Source of the DNA: Hymenopellis radicata
Taxonomy: Eukaryota > Basidiomycota > Agaricomycetes > Agaricales > Physalacriaceae
Assembly: GCA_015501595.1 (NCBI GenBank)
Contig: JADNRX010000031.1
Location: 62,001 to 126,000 of the forward strand
Length of the DNA: 64,000 nucleotides
Direction: 5' to 3'
Shown: positions 1 to 11,350 of the stretch, piece by piece
Layout: the number at the start of each line of letters is the position of its first letter
Numbering within the stretch: position 1 is the first letter of the stretch
The notes under the pieces: generated by a model
What the model was told of the DNA's origin: nothing
The model's input: the letters and a program-made list of their open reading frames with translations, nothing else
Database searches by the model: none
Translations under genes and position numbers: made by a program

Positions 1-779
1 ATATACGTGACTGAGTCGGGGCTTCCTAGGGTTGCGCCGTAGCATGGTACGGGCCCATCGTAGAGAGGCAGCAAGTGATCGTCTTCTGGGAAAAGGGACA
101 TGGTGGTTGTGTTACTGCGAGGTTGCAGAGACTAGCTCACCAAATTGAGAAGGCTGGAATTCCTGTTCACGGGGACGGCCAGCAACACTACCCGACGGCG
201 GCGTGAGGGAAGCATTGGAAGCGGACACAGCGTTTCTGGGATGGTTGGAGTCCGTCTTCCCCTTGCAGCGATACCCGGTTGTCCGGCAATGGCCGCAGTC
301 GGATATAGCCGGGACTCGGACATAGCCGAGTCTGTCTGGACTCCAGACCTTTGGCGCCCCTTTCATCACTCCGCCCCTTTCATCACTCCCCAGTATTTTT
401 ACTCTGCCCGCTCTCCATTCCACGTCTTTCTCCCTTGCAGAGTGGTCGAGCTCATAGACGCCTGCCTCGGCCAACCGTCAAGATCTGCCCGAGCATGACC
501 GCCATCCGCCTCCCAGATTTCCGCGCCTCCGATGCATACGTACCATCGTCTTCCTTCCGCGCACTTGCTTTGACGGCGTTTCTCGACCCAAGGCGAATCC
601 ACCACCCCATTTCAGACGCCACTCACGCTGATCCTCGGCAACATCCGCCAGTGGCGTCGCAAGGCGCGGATTGTCCAATGCCTTGAAAAGCTCCTGCCAG
701 GACCAGTGTACTTACCCTGCATCCTTCATTTCCATCCCCTTTGCTACGCATGCTCGTGCCGTCTTTGCGCGTCCCAGTC
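1..779. other. Unresolved 5' region of the first gene
   Basis: This stretch lies upstream of the first confidently spliced exon. Short open frames occur on both strands, but none shows a recognisable domain. A plus-strand frame around 601-705 could be an upstream exon of the gene that follows. I could not find a donor/acceptor pair that joins it in frame to position 780 without a stop, so the 5' end is left open. Confidence 0.3.
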
Positions 780-2551
780 GGACAAAATCGCGGGTTAGTG
801 CTCGATGGTCGTCAACTCGAATACACGCAATATGTCGAGTCCCTCCTCGAGCAGGAGCCCTTCGCCGGCGTCATCAACCTACACCCTCTGGTCGACGTCG
901 TACGTCGTCTCCTTGTTCTCTGCTTTTCATTTGCTAACTAGCCGCTCCAGCCCGCGCAACGCTTTGAAATTGGTCATAACGTCAGTACTTCCCATTCTTT
1001 TCAACGTCTCACTGACATGATTCGCAGTTCTTTTCTCCGGAGCAGCTGCAAGCAGCGAACAACTGCTCCGCGTACTGGGGAGACTGTTACGACGGCGCCG
1101 CCGTCGCGCAAAATTTCTGGATTGTTCGCCGCGAAGAGACTCGGATTCTGGAGCAGGTGGACGCACTTTGGCCCATACCCGCGGGCCCCGACCATGCGAT
1201 GCACGCGCAGTGGCGCCGTCAGGTATGCCTGTTGCTCATTATTTTATGTCTTTGTCTTACGCGTGGGTAACAGGTTTGGATCGAAACTATGCATTGGTTT
1301 CACCTCCAACGCCGTCTGCGATGGGGTTTACCACCTCCCCGGCCTCTGGATGCAACCCCTTTGAACATCCCCCGCCTTAACCCTGATGCCCCGCCTCCTC
1401 AGCTTCCCACGTCTGAAACTCGCGCCTACATGGCGTCCTTGCCCATCGAACCGGGGTCGGACACCGACCATACTGGCTCGGCTGGCTCGACTCCCCCCAC
1501 TGTCATCCACACGCATTCCCTTGTTCCCGTCCCTGGTCCTTCGTCGTCTTCTATGACCACCCCTTCCACGCCCGAGCCGCCTTCGCCCAGTGGTTTAACA
1601 GGGGCAGAACGTCATGCCTGGAACCGCCGCGTGGAGCTCGAAAACAGACGGCGGGGCAAACGCCCAGCAGCATTGCACAGTCGCGACCACTACCGACCTA
1701 TGAATTTTGTGTCCGAAGATTTTCCTCTCATCCGTCAACCACCCGTACTGGCGCCGGGGGAGAGAATGAGGCGCACGTTGTATGGTAATCGAATGCGTGC
1801 TACCTTGGGCACTTCCATGCACGTCCGTGCTCCGCCACCTACTCCCACTGCTCCTACTCCAACCGCTGTGGCCGGAACCAGTTCTATTCCACCTTCGATC
1901 CCCAATCCTAACGACCTCGATTTTGGTGCGCTCGCCGCGTCCAACGAACTCCATTTTGGTGCGCTCGCCGCGTCCTTGAAGCGTGCGCTGCCCAATGCTT
2001 CAGTCACTGCGAGTTGTCTTTACGTCGCGGACGAAGTCTCTCCTAACTCCGTGAAGGCCAAGCGTGCCGCCTTGGCCGATCTCGAAGACACTGCAGAGAC
2101 CTTTCGTACCACGCTTGCCGACCTTATCGCGGGTTTTCGTGATCACCTTCGTCGGCAGGAATCGGCCATGCTCACGGATTGGGAGGACGAGCATAGGGCT
2201 ATGGATGCGGAGGATGCGGATTTCGATCGACAGATACACGAAACGTTGGGACTGGGACCGTCTCCCCAGAGTGTCGCAACTCCTCAACGACACCAGGACT
2301 CGTACTGGGTATCACCGCCGTCTTCTGCCAGCCTATCGGCTCCACCGCCTTCCTTGGTTGGTCCGGGTATGCCCCCACGCAGAAATGCGTCGGTTTCACC
2401 CCCTCCTCTTATGTCCATACCAGCCTCCACGGATCCAACGCCCACGAACAGTCCCACGTACACGCCTTCGAGCATTATGGCGAACCGTGGGACGGTTACG
2501 CCTCCCATCATTCGTCTCGGTCCATACACGATCTCGACTTCGCCACTTTGA
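780..2551 (+). CDS. Hypothetical Pro/Ser-rich protein, multi-exon
   Basis: I do not recognise this protein. Four exons join in frame at 780-899, 942-980, 1028-1222 and 1274-2551, with GT-AG introns of about 42-51 nt. The N-terminal part (from GLVLDGRQLEYTQ to the QWRRQVWIETMHW region) looks like a folded domain. It is followed by a long Pro/Ser/Thr-rich tail with an Ala-Leu segment near 1900-1990 in which a 36 nt unit is repeated (FGALAASNELHFGALAAS). The start codon is not resolved. The frame stops at 2549-2551, but another frame stays open from about 2290 to 3024, so the true 3' end may involve a further splice. It lies upstream of the KDZ transposase and could be an accessory gene of that element or an unrelated lineage-specific gene. 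Confidence 0.5.
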
Positions 2552-3024
2552 GTCACTCCACCACCCTCCAGTACGACACAGCGTGCCTTGTGGATTGGAG
2601 GGTGCGCGGCCGCCAGCTGGAGTTCGACGTTCGTCCCGGAGATAGCTCTGCCAGTACCGACACCAGTCAAAGGCCTCGTTCCGCGGGAGGTGGACCGGTC
2701 ATCTTTTATGAGGAGGAGGACGTACCTCTCCAGGCGTCGCAGAGACTAGGGGATGCAGAGCATGCTACACCTGACTGGGACTGGTCTCTCCCGGCGGGAG
2801 ATGTGGAGATGCATGAGCACTACGGTGATGACGCCGACGAGCTGCCGGATGTGGATACCAATAAGGTGATTGGAAGTTCCTTCTATCGTGATCTCGCGCG
2901 AGACCTAAGTGTTGACGCCCCAATGGACAGAGCTCTCGTCCGGGCCCTCGAGACCATTGACGCGTCGACGGAGGCTAACATGTTGAACAAGGTTGTTGAT
3001 TCCATGTTCGAGAAGCTCGGGTAA
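2548..3024 (+). CDS. Hypothetical acidic protein or terminal exon of the preceding gene
   Basis: This is an open frame of 158 codons from the first ATG, but it is open further upstream, to about 2290, overlapping the preceding frame. It encodes an acidic C-terminal region (YEEEDVPLQ, YGDDADELPDVD) ending in a helix-like stretch around VVDSMFEKLG. The overlap with a different frame suggests that this is the last exon of the same gene, reached by an intron I could not place. No known domain is visible. Confidence 0.4.
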   Translation: MSHSTTLQYDTACLVDWRVRGRQLEFDVRPGDSSASTDTSQRPRSAGGGPVIFYEEEDVPLQASQRLGDAEHATPDWDWSLPAGDVEMHEHYGDDADELPDVDTNKVIGSSFYRDLARDLSVDAPMDRALVRALETIDASTEANMLNKVVDSMFEKLG

Positions 3025-3653
3025 ATTGTGTGTGTTGGCTGGTCTGTTGATGATGTCCGTTTGGTGTGTGTTGGTGTGTATATTCGCGTATGTGTTCCGC
3101 CGCGTTGGGCTTCTTTTTTGGACTGTTATTCATTTGTTCGTGGACTGCATTGTTGGCCGCCTTTTTTTTACGATTTATTACGATTATTACGACCTTATGA
3201 CCATTTTTATATCAAGTGACGAATATTTTTATATCTTTTACTTTTATGATGTTATCGTTTGGACTCCTTAATGTAATTCTCTGTAGCAATGATAGGTATT
3301 TGTGCCACTCTCCGTTGTGCAATTGGTGCGTTTTTTGGACGAAAAGGTGCGAAAGACCCCCGGGAAGGAGTATTCGGACCCTTAGGTGTGGAAATGGCAC
3401 ATCGGGGATCTCGGACGGAGGCGGATGGAGATCGAGTCGCACCATAGCACAGCCACAACATCCGGCTTCCTCCCATCATCATCCGTCTAGGATTTCCTAG
3501 TCGAACGACGTCGGCAGAGATCCAATCTCCGGATGACTTTGAATGAAGAATTTCTTTGGGGTTCGGATTCAACACAATGTACGTCCCGCATGTCATTGTC
3601 AAAAATTACACTACCCACGCCCCACAGTGTACTTCATGGTCTTCGGTTCACCG
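3025..3653. other. AT-rich intergenic spacer
   Basis: This is a T-rich spacer, especially 3100-3260 with runs such as TTTTTTTTACG, between two convergently transcribed genes. I see no coding potential. It probably holds the 3' ends and polyadenylation signals of both. Confidence 0.4.
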
Positions 3654-4353
3654 TTACACCACCCCCGCCGGAACAGTGTCCTTCATGCTCTTCGGCACAG
3701 CGTTTCCGTTTCCCTCCGCTGGACAATGGACCGCGTCTTTCGCCAGGCCACCCTGTTTCAGAGGAAAGAAGAACTCAAAATCGTCGACATATTCGTGAAG
3801 AATGTCTAGGCGGACTGTCATGACATCCATTCGCCCATCCTTCATCTGAGGCCGGCCTTCCTCCGTCGACCAGAACGCTGATAACGCGTTGATAAAGATC
3901 TTGGGGATAGACTGTGTGATGTCAGGTGAGACTGAGGACGACAACAAATTATCTGATTGACTCACTTTTCTGCGCTCCAGTGAATTCGCCACCGAGGTAC
4001 CCTTAGGGTCAGGAAAGCGAGCGAGGAAGGCCTCCAAGAACCGAGTCAGCCATTTACCCGCACGCGCCTTCCGAACGTAGAACTCGAAATCGGGAAACGA
4101 CGCGTTGAGGTATTCCTCCTCCGCCATAGTAAAGTGGTGCCATATCATGTACACCCCCGTGGTAAAGAATTCGGGGTAGGGGTGATCTTGGCGCGGGGTG
4201 TTAAGACTGAAAGTAAGTCAGAACATCGCTGCAATGGGAAACATCCAAGCCTCACGGAAGTCTCAGGACAGACCGGCGATACGCGAGTACTTCCTGACGC
4301 TGAGCAGGCGTGAGACGCTTCATCCAGGTGCGGGGAGTCGACATCAAGGACAT
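3654..4353 (-). CDS. Hypothetical 198-aa protein divergent from the KDZ transposase
   Basis: The family is not recognised. Three exons on the minus strand join in frame: 4353-4256, 4206-3966 and 3911-3654, with introns of 49 and 54 nt. The ATG at 4353-4351 follows an ACCAGC context. The product is 198 aa with aromatic motifs (VYMIWHHF, FPDFEFYV, YVDDFEFFFPL) and no signal peptide or membrane segment. It starts only 153 bp from the KDZ transposase start on the opposite strand, so the two share a divergent promoter region. This arrangement would suit an accessory gene carried by the same transposon, but that is inference. A chromosomal gene next to an insertion is the alternative. Confidence 0.6.
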
Positions 4354-4506
4354 GCTGGTGGTCGCGGTTCAAGATTGGAAGGAGGTCGTCAAGCTATCGC
4401 GGACTTCTTATACGCTTCCTGGACGCCACAACGTAATATCCGTTGGAGGGGCGTGGTTCTCCGATGGCAGTTGTCTCACGCCTGTCCTCCGTACTTGGTT
4501 GCCACG

Positions 4507-7500
4507 ATGTTCAATCCCAGATCTTTCCAAAGGGGTTTGCGACGCCGTAGGAATATTCAACCTGTCCAGCCCTACGCGCAGCATGGACGCCGACAACCTC
4601 GCTACTCGAGGGCCCGCAGTACATCCAGCGATGACGGTCTGGACTCCATTGAGACACGTCAGTATGAGAGGAACCAATGGGGTGACCTCGTCATGCAGGC
4701 TGGACCTAGTTTTACCAGCGAAGTGAACACGGAGCACAGAGAGGGTTTGACAGACGAGGAGGAAATCATCGATATAGGGGAACTGACCTCAGATATGGTG
4801 GTTGATTGGGAGGACCTACCAGCCGACGGCGCCGCCGAGAAAGTCAGCGAGCCTGAAAGGCTGAAACGCGCTTTCCCAACGAAGAGACGCCCTGGACGAG
4901 TGAGCACGTTCCAGTCTTCGTCAACCAGCACTAATGCGTTTCAGCGGCGTGCCATGGACGTCTGGGCAGGGCGTGGAGGTACCCAAAACTTTGCGCAGGA
5001 GTTTCTGTATGAACTGCTGAGGCTGAAGGGGCGGGGGAAATGTCGTCCGGATGCTTGTGCGGGCTGCAACCAGTCGGGGAGTGTTCTGTATCGCTGTCGG
5101 GAATGTGCACCAAGCCGCCTCATTTGCAAGACGTGCTGTGTTTCGGAACATGCTACGAAACCCCTCCATCTCATACGGGTATGTTTCATCCTCTGGATAG
5201 GGTTTAGTTTTGACTTGTTTTCAAGAAATGGGATGGCGACAAATTCATTCGAATTCCTCTGCAGCGGCTTGGTCTGCGCGTCTACCTCGGCCACGAGGAC
5301 GGCTCGCAGTGTTTTATGCCGCGACAGTCCGAGCGGCTTGTGGTCATTCATACGAATGGGATTCACGAGGTTTCGGTTCGCTACTGCAACTGTTTACAGG
5401 CCATACCACGACGCCAGCAGTTACTACGATTTGGTTGGTATCCGGGGACTGTACGGCGCCCGGCTACATGTGCTACTCTTGACGCTCTCGATTTATTCCA
5501 CGCCCTGACATTGAATGGGAAACTCTCCGCATATGCCTTCTACAAGTCGCTGATCTATCTAACGGATGCATTGGGGATCAAGGTTCCAAAGGTATGGCAA
5601 ACAATGACAGGCCTTTCACCCTATACTAACGACTTGATAGAAGCGTTATCAACCTTTCCTAAGAATGATTCGTCAGTATCGACATCTTATGTTGATGATG
5701 CGTGCCGGCAAGGGCAGTCAAAAGGACGGCGCCAGTGTCTTCAAACCAGGCGAGCTCGTCCTGAAATGTCCGGCTTGTCCCATTCCTTCTGTGAATCTGC
5801 CACCGAACTGGAAAGAACGCGTCGATCAGTGAGTTGTACGTTCATGATCGGACGACCTACTGAAGGGGTTTTCCAAGGTATCTTTACCGCAAGACGATTT
5901 CTTTAGACGCCTGTTTTCGCCTGACAAATTTGCATCGATCGAATCAAGCCACCGATCCTTCGCTACATCCGGGGGCTGGCTTCATGCTGGATGATGCAGG
6001 AGACTCAGAATATGGTGCGCACGTATTGAGGAATGCAAGCCAGAAAGATGTGAGTATGATTTTGTCTCAGTGACTTTACGCTTGGCTAAAACAGTTCGTC
6101 TTTAGATGAACACTTGCAGTGGGTTCAGGGCTATTGCCCATGCTGACTCGAAGAATAACACGGGACTACGCTGCACTGGCGTGGTGGCCGCTTTGTGTTC
6201 GCGCCATGAAATGGTCTCTGCGCAATCTGTAGGAAATTTGCAGAAAGGGGAACGGTATGATCTTTTGTCTCGTACCGTTAACAAACGTTGAAGATCGTTC
6301 AGATTTTGCAACAGCGATTTCGTGGCGTGTACCGCCCTGCGCGACGACCACGACCTAAAGGAGGTCTGCTTTTCCTACGACATCGCGTGTCAATGGATCA
6401 AGAATTTCTTATCCCGCATGGAGACTCTGCCTGAACATTTGCAGCTCCCGGAAACGATGCAGACGATGCCGGCGATTCCGAAGGCGCACGCTCCCTGCCA
6501 TCAAATTGAATGCCAAGTCGAGTTTGCCATGGGTATTCAGCCCGGAATGGGACGCACTGACGGGGAAGCAATTGAGCGAGTGTGGGCATTTATCCGAATG
6601 TGCGCCGCCAGCATCAAGGAAATGGGACCGGGATCACGAGCAGATACGCTCGATGACCAGTTTCAATTCCACAACTGGTGCAAGCTGATTAATTTGGGCA
6701 AGTCGTGTTTTCTTTGCGGGGTGATGGCTTTCTGATTTTTGGAGTACAGGCATGACCACCTTGAAGCGGCTGGTAAAAGCACGCGCACAAAGTCTACAGC
6801 AGGGTACCTTACACACAGATTTCACTAGCCATCTACCCGCTGACACCGTTGCTCGTTGGACCGAAGGGATTGAAGCCTGGGAGCGCGACAGGCATAACCC
6901 GGATATTGAGAATCCGTACGCGCAGGTGGTGAAGCGTGAGCAGCACTTCACGCCGTCTGACGAGTGTTGACGATTTGATAGACGAGACGGAGTGCCAAGC
7001 CCGGTATAGGATGCGAGAGTCGGAGCGTCTCGCAATTGAACAAGGTGCACCGCAGCTGCACGATACATTGCCAACTGGATGTCTGACGCTGGGTTTCTCG
7101 ATCGAGCAGCAACAGTAAGTAAATTCCTGGATAACATTGACAGAAATTGACGGTGATCATACAGGCAGAAATTAAGACTTCTAACAGATGGCGAAGGGAC
7201 GCTCACCCAAGCCCAGGCCAGCGAGATTCAAAGGAAGCGTGTCGCATTGTCAAAACAAATTCGATTGTTCCGAAGCAGTCAGCTGGTTTATATGCCCGGA
7301 GTGGCTGCTGAATTGGCACGCGAAACGGTAGCGCGTAGGGTGCCAATCGATGTCGAGGACCAGAAGTTGTGGATGCCTTCGCACTTCGATGCGAACGTGC
7401 GAGAGACTGCTTGTCTACCAGGATTCTCGGCGAAGGAAAAGGAATTGCGGATAACTCAGTGCAACGATGCGCTCCATGGCTTACGGGACTGCGAGCGGGG

Positions 7501-8219
7501 GCTGCGCACCTACGCAGCGTTTCGGCGCGACGAGACAGATGGGCAGGGTGTACTGACACGCGCACAAAGTGCTATCAAAACTATCGAGGCACGACGGGAT
7601 TTCAATGCGAACAAATACCGGCGTTGTCGGCGGGCTCTGGAGCGCTTGGATCCGGGTGGTGTTTGGTCCATCGAGCTGCGACCTCTGCGACAGTGCGATG
7701 TCACTAACATGGCCGGGGGGGGTTTTGATATTGATGTGCTCATGCCGTTGGGTGAAGGGGCAGCGGAGTTGTCATGGATTTGGGCGAACGAGACGGGCCA
7801 CGGTCCTGATGCTGTCGAAGGTAAAATTGTAGTTGTCCAGCTACGCTAATTGACTAACGGAGTCAGGTTGTCACATGGAATGGTTGAAAAGTAGAGCGAG
7901 ATCAAACCGCTGGTCGGAGGATGTAAACCTACTCAAGGAAGAGATGCGACGGATAGCAGTGACTTTGGAGGCGAGAGCGGTCTGGTGGGATGCGCATCGG
8001 GAGAGCGAGGACACGTGTCTTGAGCTGGAGATTAAGGAGGGTATACGTGCGTATGCAGCACAGCAGGCGTGCGTACAGCGCACATTGGTAGATTCTTTCG
8101 GATCGATATGGGAAGCCGGTGGGATCGAAGTCGATGACTCGGAGGACTGGAACGAGACAAACGAGCCAGAGGAGGAGGATGAGAGTGACGATGAGAGTAT
8201 TGTTGGGGATGCGGACTAG
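4507..8219 (+). CDS. KDZ-superfamily transposase with CxC2 cysteine cluster, apparently intact
   Basis: This is a DDE-type transposase of the fungal Kyakuja-Dileera-Zisupton class. Ten exons join in frame: 4507-5178, 5226-5591, 5641-5828, 5878-6049, 6106-6254, 6303-6697, 6750-6935, 6982-7114, 7165-7820 and 7867-8219, giving 1089 aa. In order they encode a charged N-terminus; the CxC2 cluster (CAGC..CREC..CKTCC); the CSGFRAIAHAD and GVVAALCSRHEMV motifs; and the catalytic triad, Asp in SLDACFRL, Asp in FSYDIACQW and Glu in GRTDGEAIERVWA. A basic/acidic C-terminal domain ends in an Asp/Glu tail. Intron 6 (6698-6749) uses a GC donor (GCAAGT). No stop or frameshift breaks the frame, so the protein could be active. 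I could not find the terminal inverted repeats or target duplication of its element. Confidence 0.9.
6698..6749 (+). other. GC-AG intron in the KDZ transposase
   Basis: The donor is GCAAGT and the acceptor TACAG. Only this boundary keeps the frame from the INLG end of exon 6 into MTTLKRLVKA of exon 7. Reading through meets a TGA, so the GC donor is required for a full-length product. Confidence 0.75.
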
Positions 8220-8414
8220 CACGGTAGCATACATCAGTAAAGCGGGATCTGGTAGAAATGTCAATTTCTCATGTTTCGTATAGAAGGCGTATGTTCTAGA
8301 CAGTCTCGGCAAACTTTGTGTAGTAGTGTGAGTATGTCAGGACAATAATGGTGTTGGAAGTTGAGGTGAAGGTGACAATAGTGGTGTACTCAAGGGGTTG
8401 GCAGAAGCATACAC
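8220..8414. other. Spacer downstream of the KDZ gene
   Basis: This is the 3' flank of the transposase gene. It has no open frame of interest and no recognised repeat. Confidence 0.4.
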
Positions 8415-8489
8415 AAGCACCTATGGTTCAGTGGCTGTTGTACTGAAGTGAGTCAACGTGAGGTCGTGGGTTCGATTCCTCCTGTGTTT
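8415..8489 (+). other. tRNA-like (Pol III-type) sequence 1
   Basis: It has an A-box-like TGGTTCAGTGG and a B-box GGTTCGATTCC about 40 nt apart. The first seven bases (AAGCACC) pair six of seven with the last seven (TGTGTTT), as in a tRNA acceptor stem. The anticodon arm does not fold into a standard 5-bp stem with a 7-nt loop, so this is more likely a tRNA-derived element or SINE head than a working tRNA. A related copy follows 75 bp downstream. Confidence 0.5.
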
Positions 8490-8563
8490 ATGCCCAGTGC
8501 GCGACAACTTTTGTCAGTATCTGTTGGTAGCGATGGTATCAGGCTGCTGGGTTGTCGTCCGGC

Positions 8564-8641
8564 AAGCATCTGTGGTTCAGTGGCATAATGTGGTGCACTA
8601 AGGCATCGGTAAATGCTGCGGGTTCGATTCCTGCGATGTTT
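8564..8641 (+). other. tRNA-like (Pol III-type) sequence 2
   Basis: The ends AAGCATC and GATGTTT pair over all seven positions (one G-T pair). There is an A-box TGGTTCAGTGG and a B-box GGTTCGATTCC, with a T-stem GCGGG/CCTGC. A GGTGC/GCATC stem could form the anticodon arm but leaves a six-base loop. It shares both boxes and the flanking words with sequence 1. It is probably a diverged tRNA relic or part of a SINE-like repeat. Confidence 0.5.
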
Positions 8642-8877
8642 CTATGAACGCTGTTGAATATTACTTTTAGGGTGTTGAGTCTTAGGTATTTGACTAACCT
8701 TCTTAAGGTTCAAGGTTGTGGTTGGCCCGTCAGCAAGGGTAGTCAGGAATTTTTTATTTGCCAAAGAAGGACTTACTTGCCAAACATGTGTGGGGCGACT
8801 AGTAGTCGTTGGGCAGACTGTTAGGCAAACAGAGTGTTGTCCTTGGACTATAGGTTAGGCAAACAAGGGAATTAAAG
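8642..8877. other. Spacer with short direct repeats
   Basis: The word GTTAGGCAAACA occurs twice, near 8820 and 8853, and the region contains related TTGCCAAA words. No gene is visible. It may be remnant transposon sequence 5' of the truncated gene that follows. Confidence 0.35.
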
Positions 8878-10646
8878 GTGGACAACGAGGGTGTTATATT
8901 GTACGAAGAAGCAGGAGTTGACCAGTATGGTCTTCGGAAGTACGACTGCAGCCGGGGAACAAACAAAGTTGAAGGTGGACCTCATGCAGATATCTATCGC
9001 AAGTTTGGAGCACTTAACGGTATGTCACTGTTCATTTTGTATCTGTCGAAGCTCATGATGTGTTCAGCTGGGCCGCAATACACTGTGAACAGTTTGACTG
9101 ACCACCGGACGTTTTACAACCTTCAGGCCTATGCAAAACATATGTTCGGGCTCGACTGGAGGTATCACCACTCCCTAGCGATGATTAACCGAACGGCCTT
9201 TCTATTGAACTACTTGTGGGATATTGTTCCCGGAGCTAGCGCCTATGCGGATTGGATGAACGGTGACCTTTACATACAGACAGAGGAGACATTTGGAATG
9301 TGTCGCTTCCCAGGTAGGTCTCTGAAGCACTTGATCAACTCTACATACCAAAGTCATCCTTAGAATCACTCCGCGAGCGTCTCGAGATGCAATCGTACCC
9401 AGAACAGAACACTCCGTTCGCTCGGTCACTGCCACATTTCAAGGCTAACGACGAATGGCTGAGGAGCCGTCAAGCCTTGGCAATGCCTGCACGACCACCC
9501 ACTACATCAGAAGCAAGATCATACTTCTTTGCGAACATAAAAATCTTCTCAGCTCAAGCGGCACAAGACGGTAAAAGAAAAATTAATTTCGATCAATTCA
9601 CGCGCCAGTGGAATAGTACGGCAGATGGAAAAACTCGTTTCTATATAACGCCGGAGCTCTTGATGGCGTACGCGAAGGGATGGGAGCGAACCAACAACAT
9701 TCGCGCATCCCAGGAAATCATCAACGACACCTTGAAAGACGTCAGTCGCAGTGCCACTGCATTCATCGCGAACAACGTACCATTTCCATCGATTTCTGGC
9801 CCGCCATCCTTCCCTCAACCTGCCCGAGGAATTCTTGATGTTGCGGCCTTTTCGAAGACAATGTCAGGCGCGCTCGACGCATCTGCTTCACGGGGTTCAG
9901 TAGCTTGGCCAACAGTCGAGAGAAACATGGACGACGTACGCGTTGATCGCGAAACACGCGGTCAGACATCTCAGTATTCGCGAGACGCAACAAGTATCGG
10001 GGCCTCGTCTTCGAACGCGGCGGCGCTGTCCTCAAATCCAAATGCAGCAGTGGCGTCGTCCTCAAATGCGGTGGCGACGGCATCCTCGAATGCGGCAGTC
10101 GCGCCGTCTTCGAGCGCCGCATCATCTTCCACCAACACGGCGTCCTTTCCCGGAATGGTGGGCAGATCAAGGGTGCTGGGGGCAGCAATGTCTCCAAGGT
10201 TTGATGAAGGGTCCACGATAACACCAGATCACGACGAGTTGGAATTGGGAGGGCCAGCATCCATGATTGAAGAACTAGATGACAAGTGAGTACACAAGCA
10301 GATCATTAAAATCACTGACCAAAACGATCCAAGTTTCGACATATACAACACCGCCGATGATGCAGAACCCAGCCGTGAAAGATCCGAGTCGATGATCCAA
10401 GCTGATGATCGTCCGACAAAGCGTCGTCGTGTCGTTCCTGAGGAAGAGCGTCAACGCGGCCGACGTCGATGTCGCAGATGCAACCAGGAGGATTGTGCAG
10501 GGAACAAAGACATTTTATTATGTTCTGTTCCATGCTCGGTACCTTGCGCGGTCTGCCGGCAGACAACTGGATGTCGTGGAGTCGATAAGGGAAGAACGTG
10601 CAGTGTGCAGAACGCGAAGACGAGCAAATCGAGAGGTAAGAAGTAG
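8878..10646 (+). CDS. 5'-truncated transposon-type protein with C-terminal cysteine-rich knuckles
   Basis: Four exons join in frame: 8878-9019, 9068-9313, 9364-10285 and 10334-10646. No ATG precedes the first exon and a stop lies just upstream, so the 5' part is missing or unresolved. The first exons carry RGTNKVEGGPHADIYRKFGA and LTDHRTFYNLQAY, of a kind I associate with multicopy mobile-element proteins of mushrooms. The middle is Ala/Ser-rich low complexity. The last exon encodes a cysteine cluster (CRRCNQEDCAG, PCAVCRQTTGCRG) that resembles paired zinc knuckles. I cannot name the family with certainty. It may be the 3' end of a large transposase that lost its catalytic part. Confidence 0.55.
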
Positions 10647-11350
10647 TACGAGTTAATACAAACTCCGATACCCTTCTTTTCTTAATTCTTTTTTTAAAAC
10701 TTCGGCCCGAAATACCCAGTACAACCATCGGAAAACCGTCATTGGTGACCAATATGCGTTGTAATCTTGTCCTGGGCGATTTGGGTCTCCTATTGTGACA
10801 ACACCACAGGAGTCAGGAGTCAGGACAGTACCAACGAAAGACGGGCATAGGCCTTCGACGGTTTTCTTTTTTCACACTTCTGAGGCCAGCTCTCTTTCTG
10901 TCCCCAGAAACTCGCATTTGGTGATGACATGATCCATTGACTCTTGTAGATAGATAGATAGATAGATTTTTTACGTGCATCTAGCCCTTACAGAACACAG
11001 CACGGTCCGTACTACACTATATATGCTACGGTACCGAACCCACCTTCTCCTTAATTGATCTGGATCACTCCCTGTCGGGTAGGTCTGCACGAGAAGGGAG
11101 TGAAAACTTGTAACTACTGGTACCAGTCGGGTACCCCAATGGCTCTCGAAGAACAATCTCCAAGAGCTCGTATACATCCCAGGCTGCAACATGAGCCATC
11201 CTATGCCAAGTTGGCCTCTTCCGGCGTTATCCGGCCAATATCAAGGCGCTATGCGGCGGGATGACGCGGAGCATCTAGAATTTTTACCGTCACCAGCGCA
11301 AAGCATGGGTAGACTGCAGAGCCTTGCTCGATGCAACGAGACATGGTAGC
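10647..11350. repeat. Non-coding spacer with a TAGA microsatellite
   Basis: A (TAGA)n tract of about five units lies at 10947-10966. The rest shows no supported gene. Short open frames here have no domain signature. Confidence 0.5.

Noticed and set aside
8415..8641. Two functional tRNA genes
   Set aside because: A and B boxes and acceptor stems fit, but neither has a proper anticodon arm, so they are reported only as tRNA-like.
10947..10966. TAGA tract as a regulatory site (GATA-factor cluster)
   Set aside because: It is a short microsatellite without a nearby promoter.
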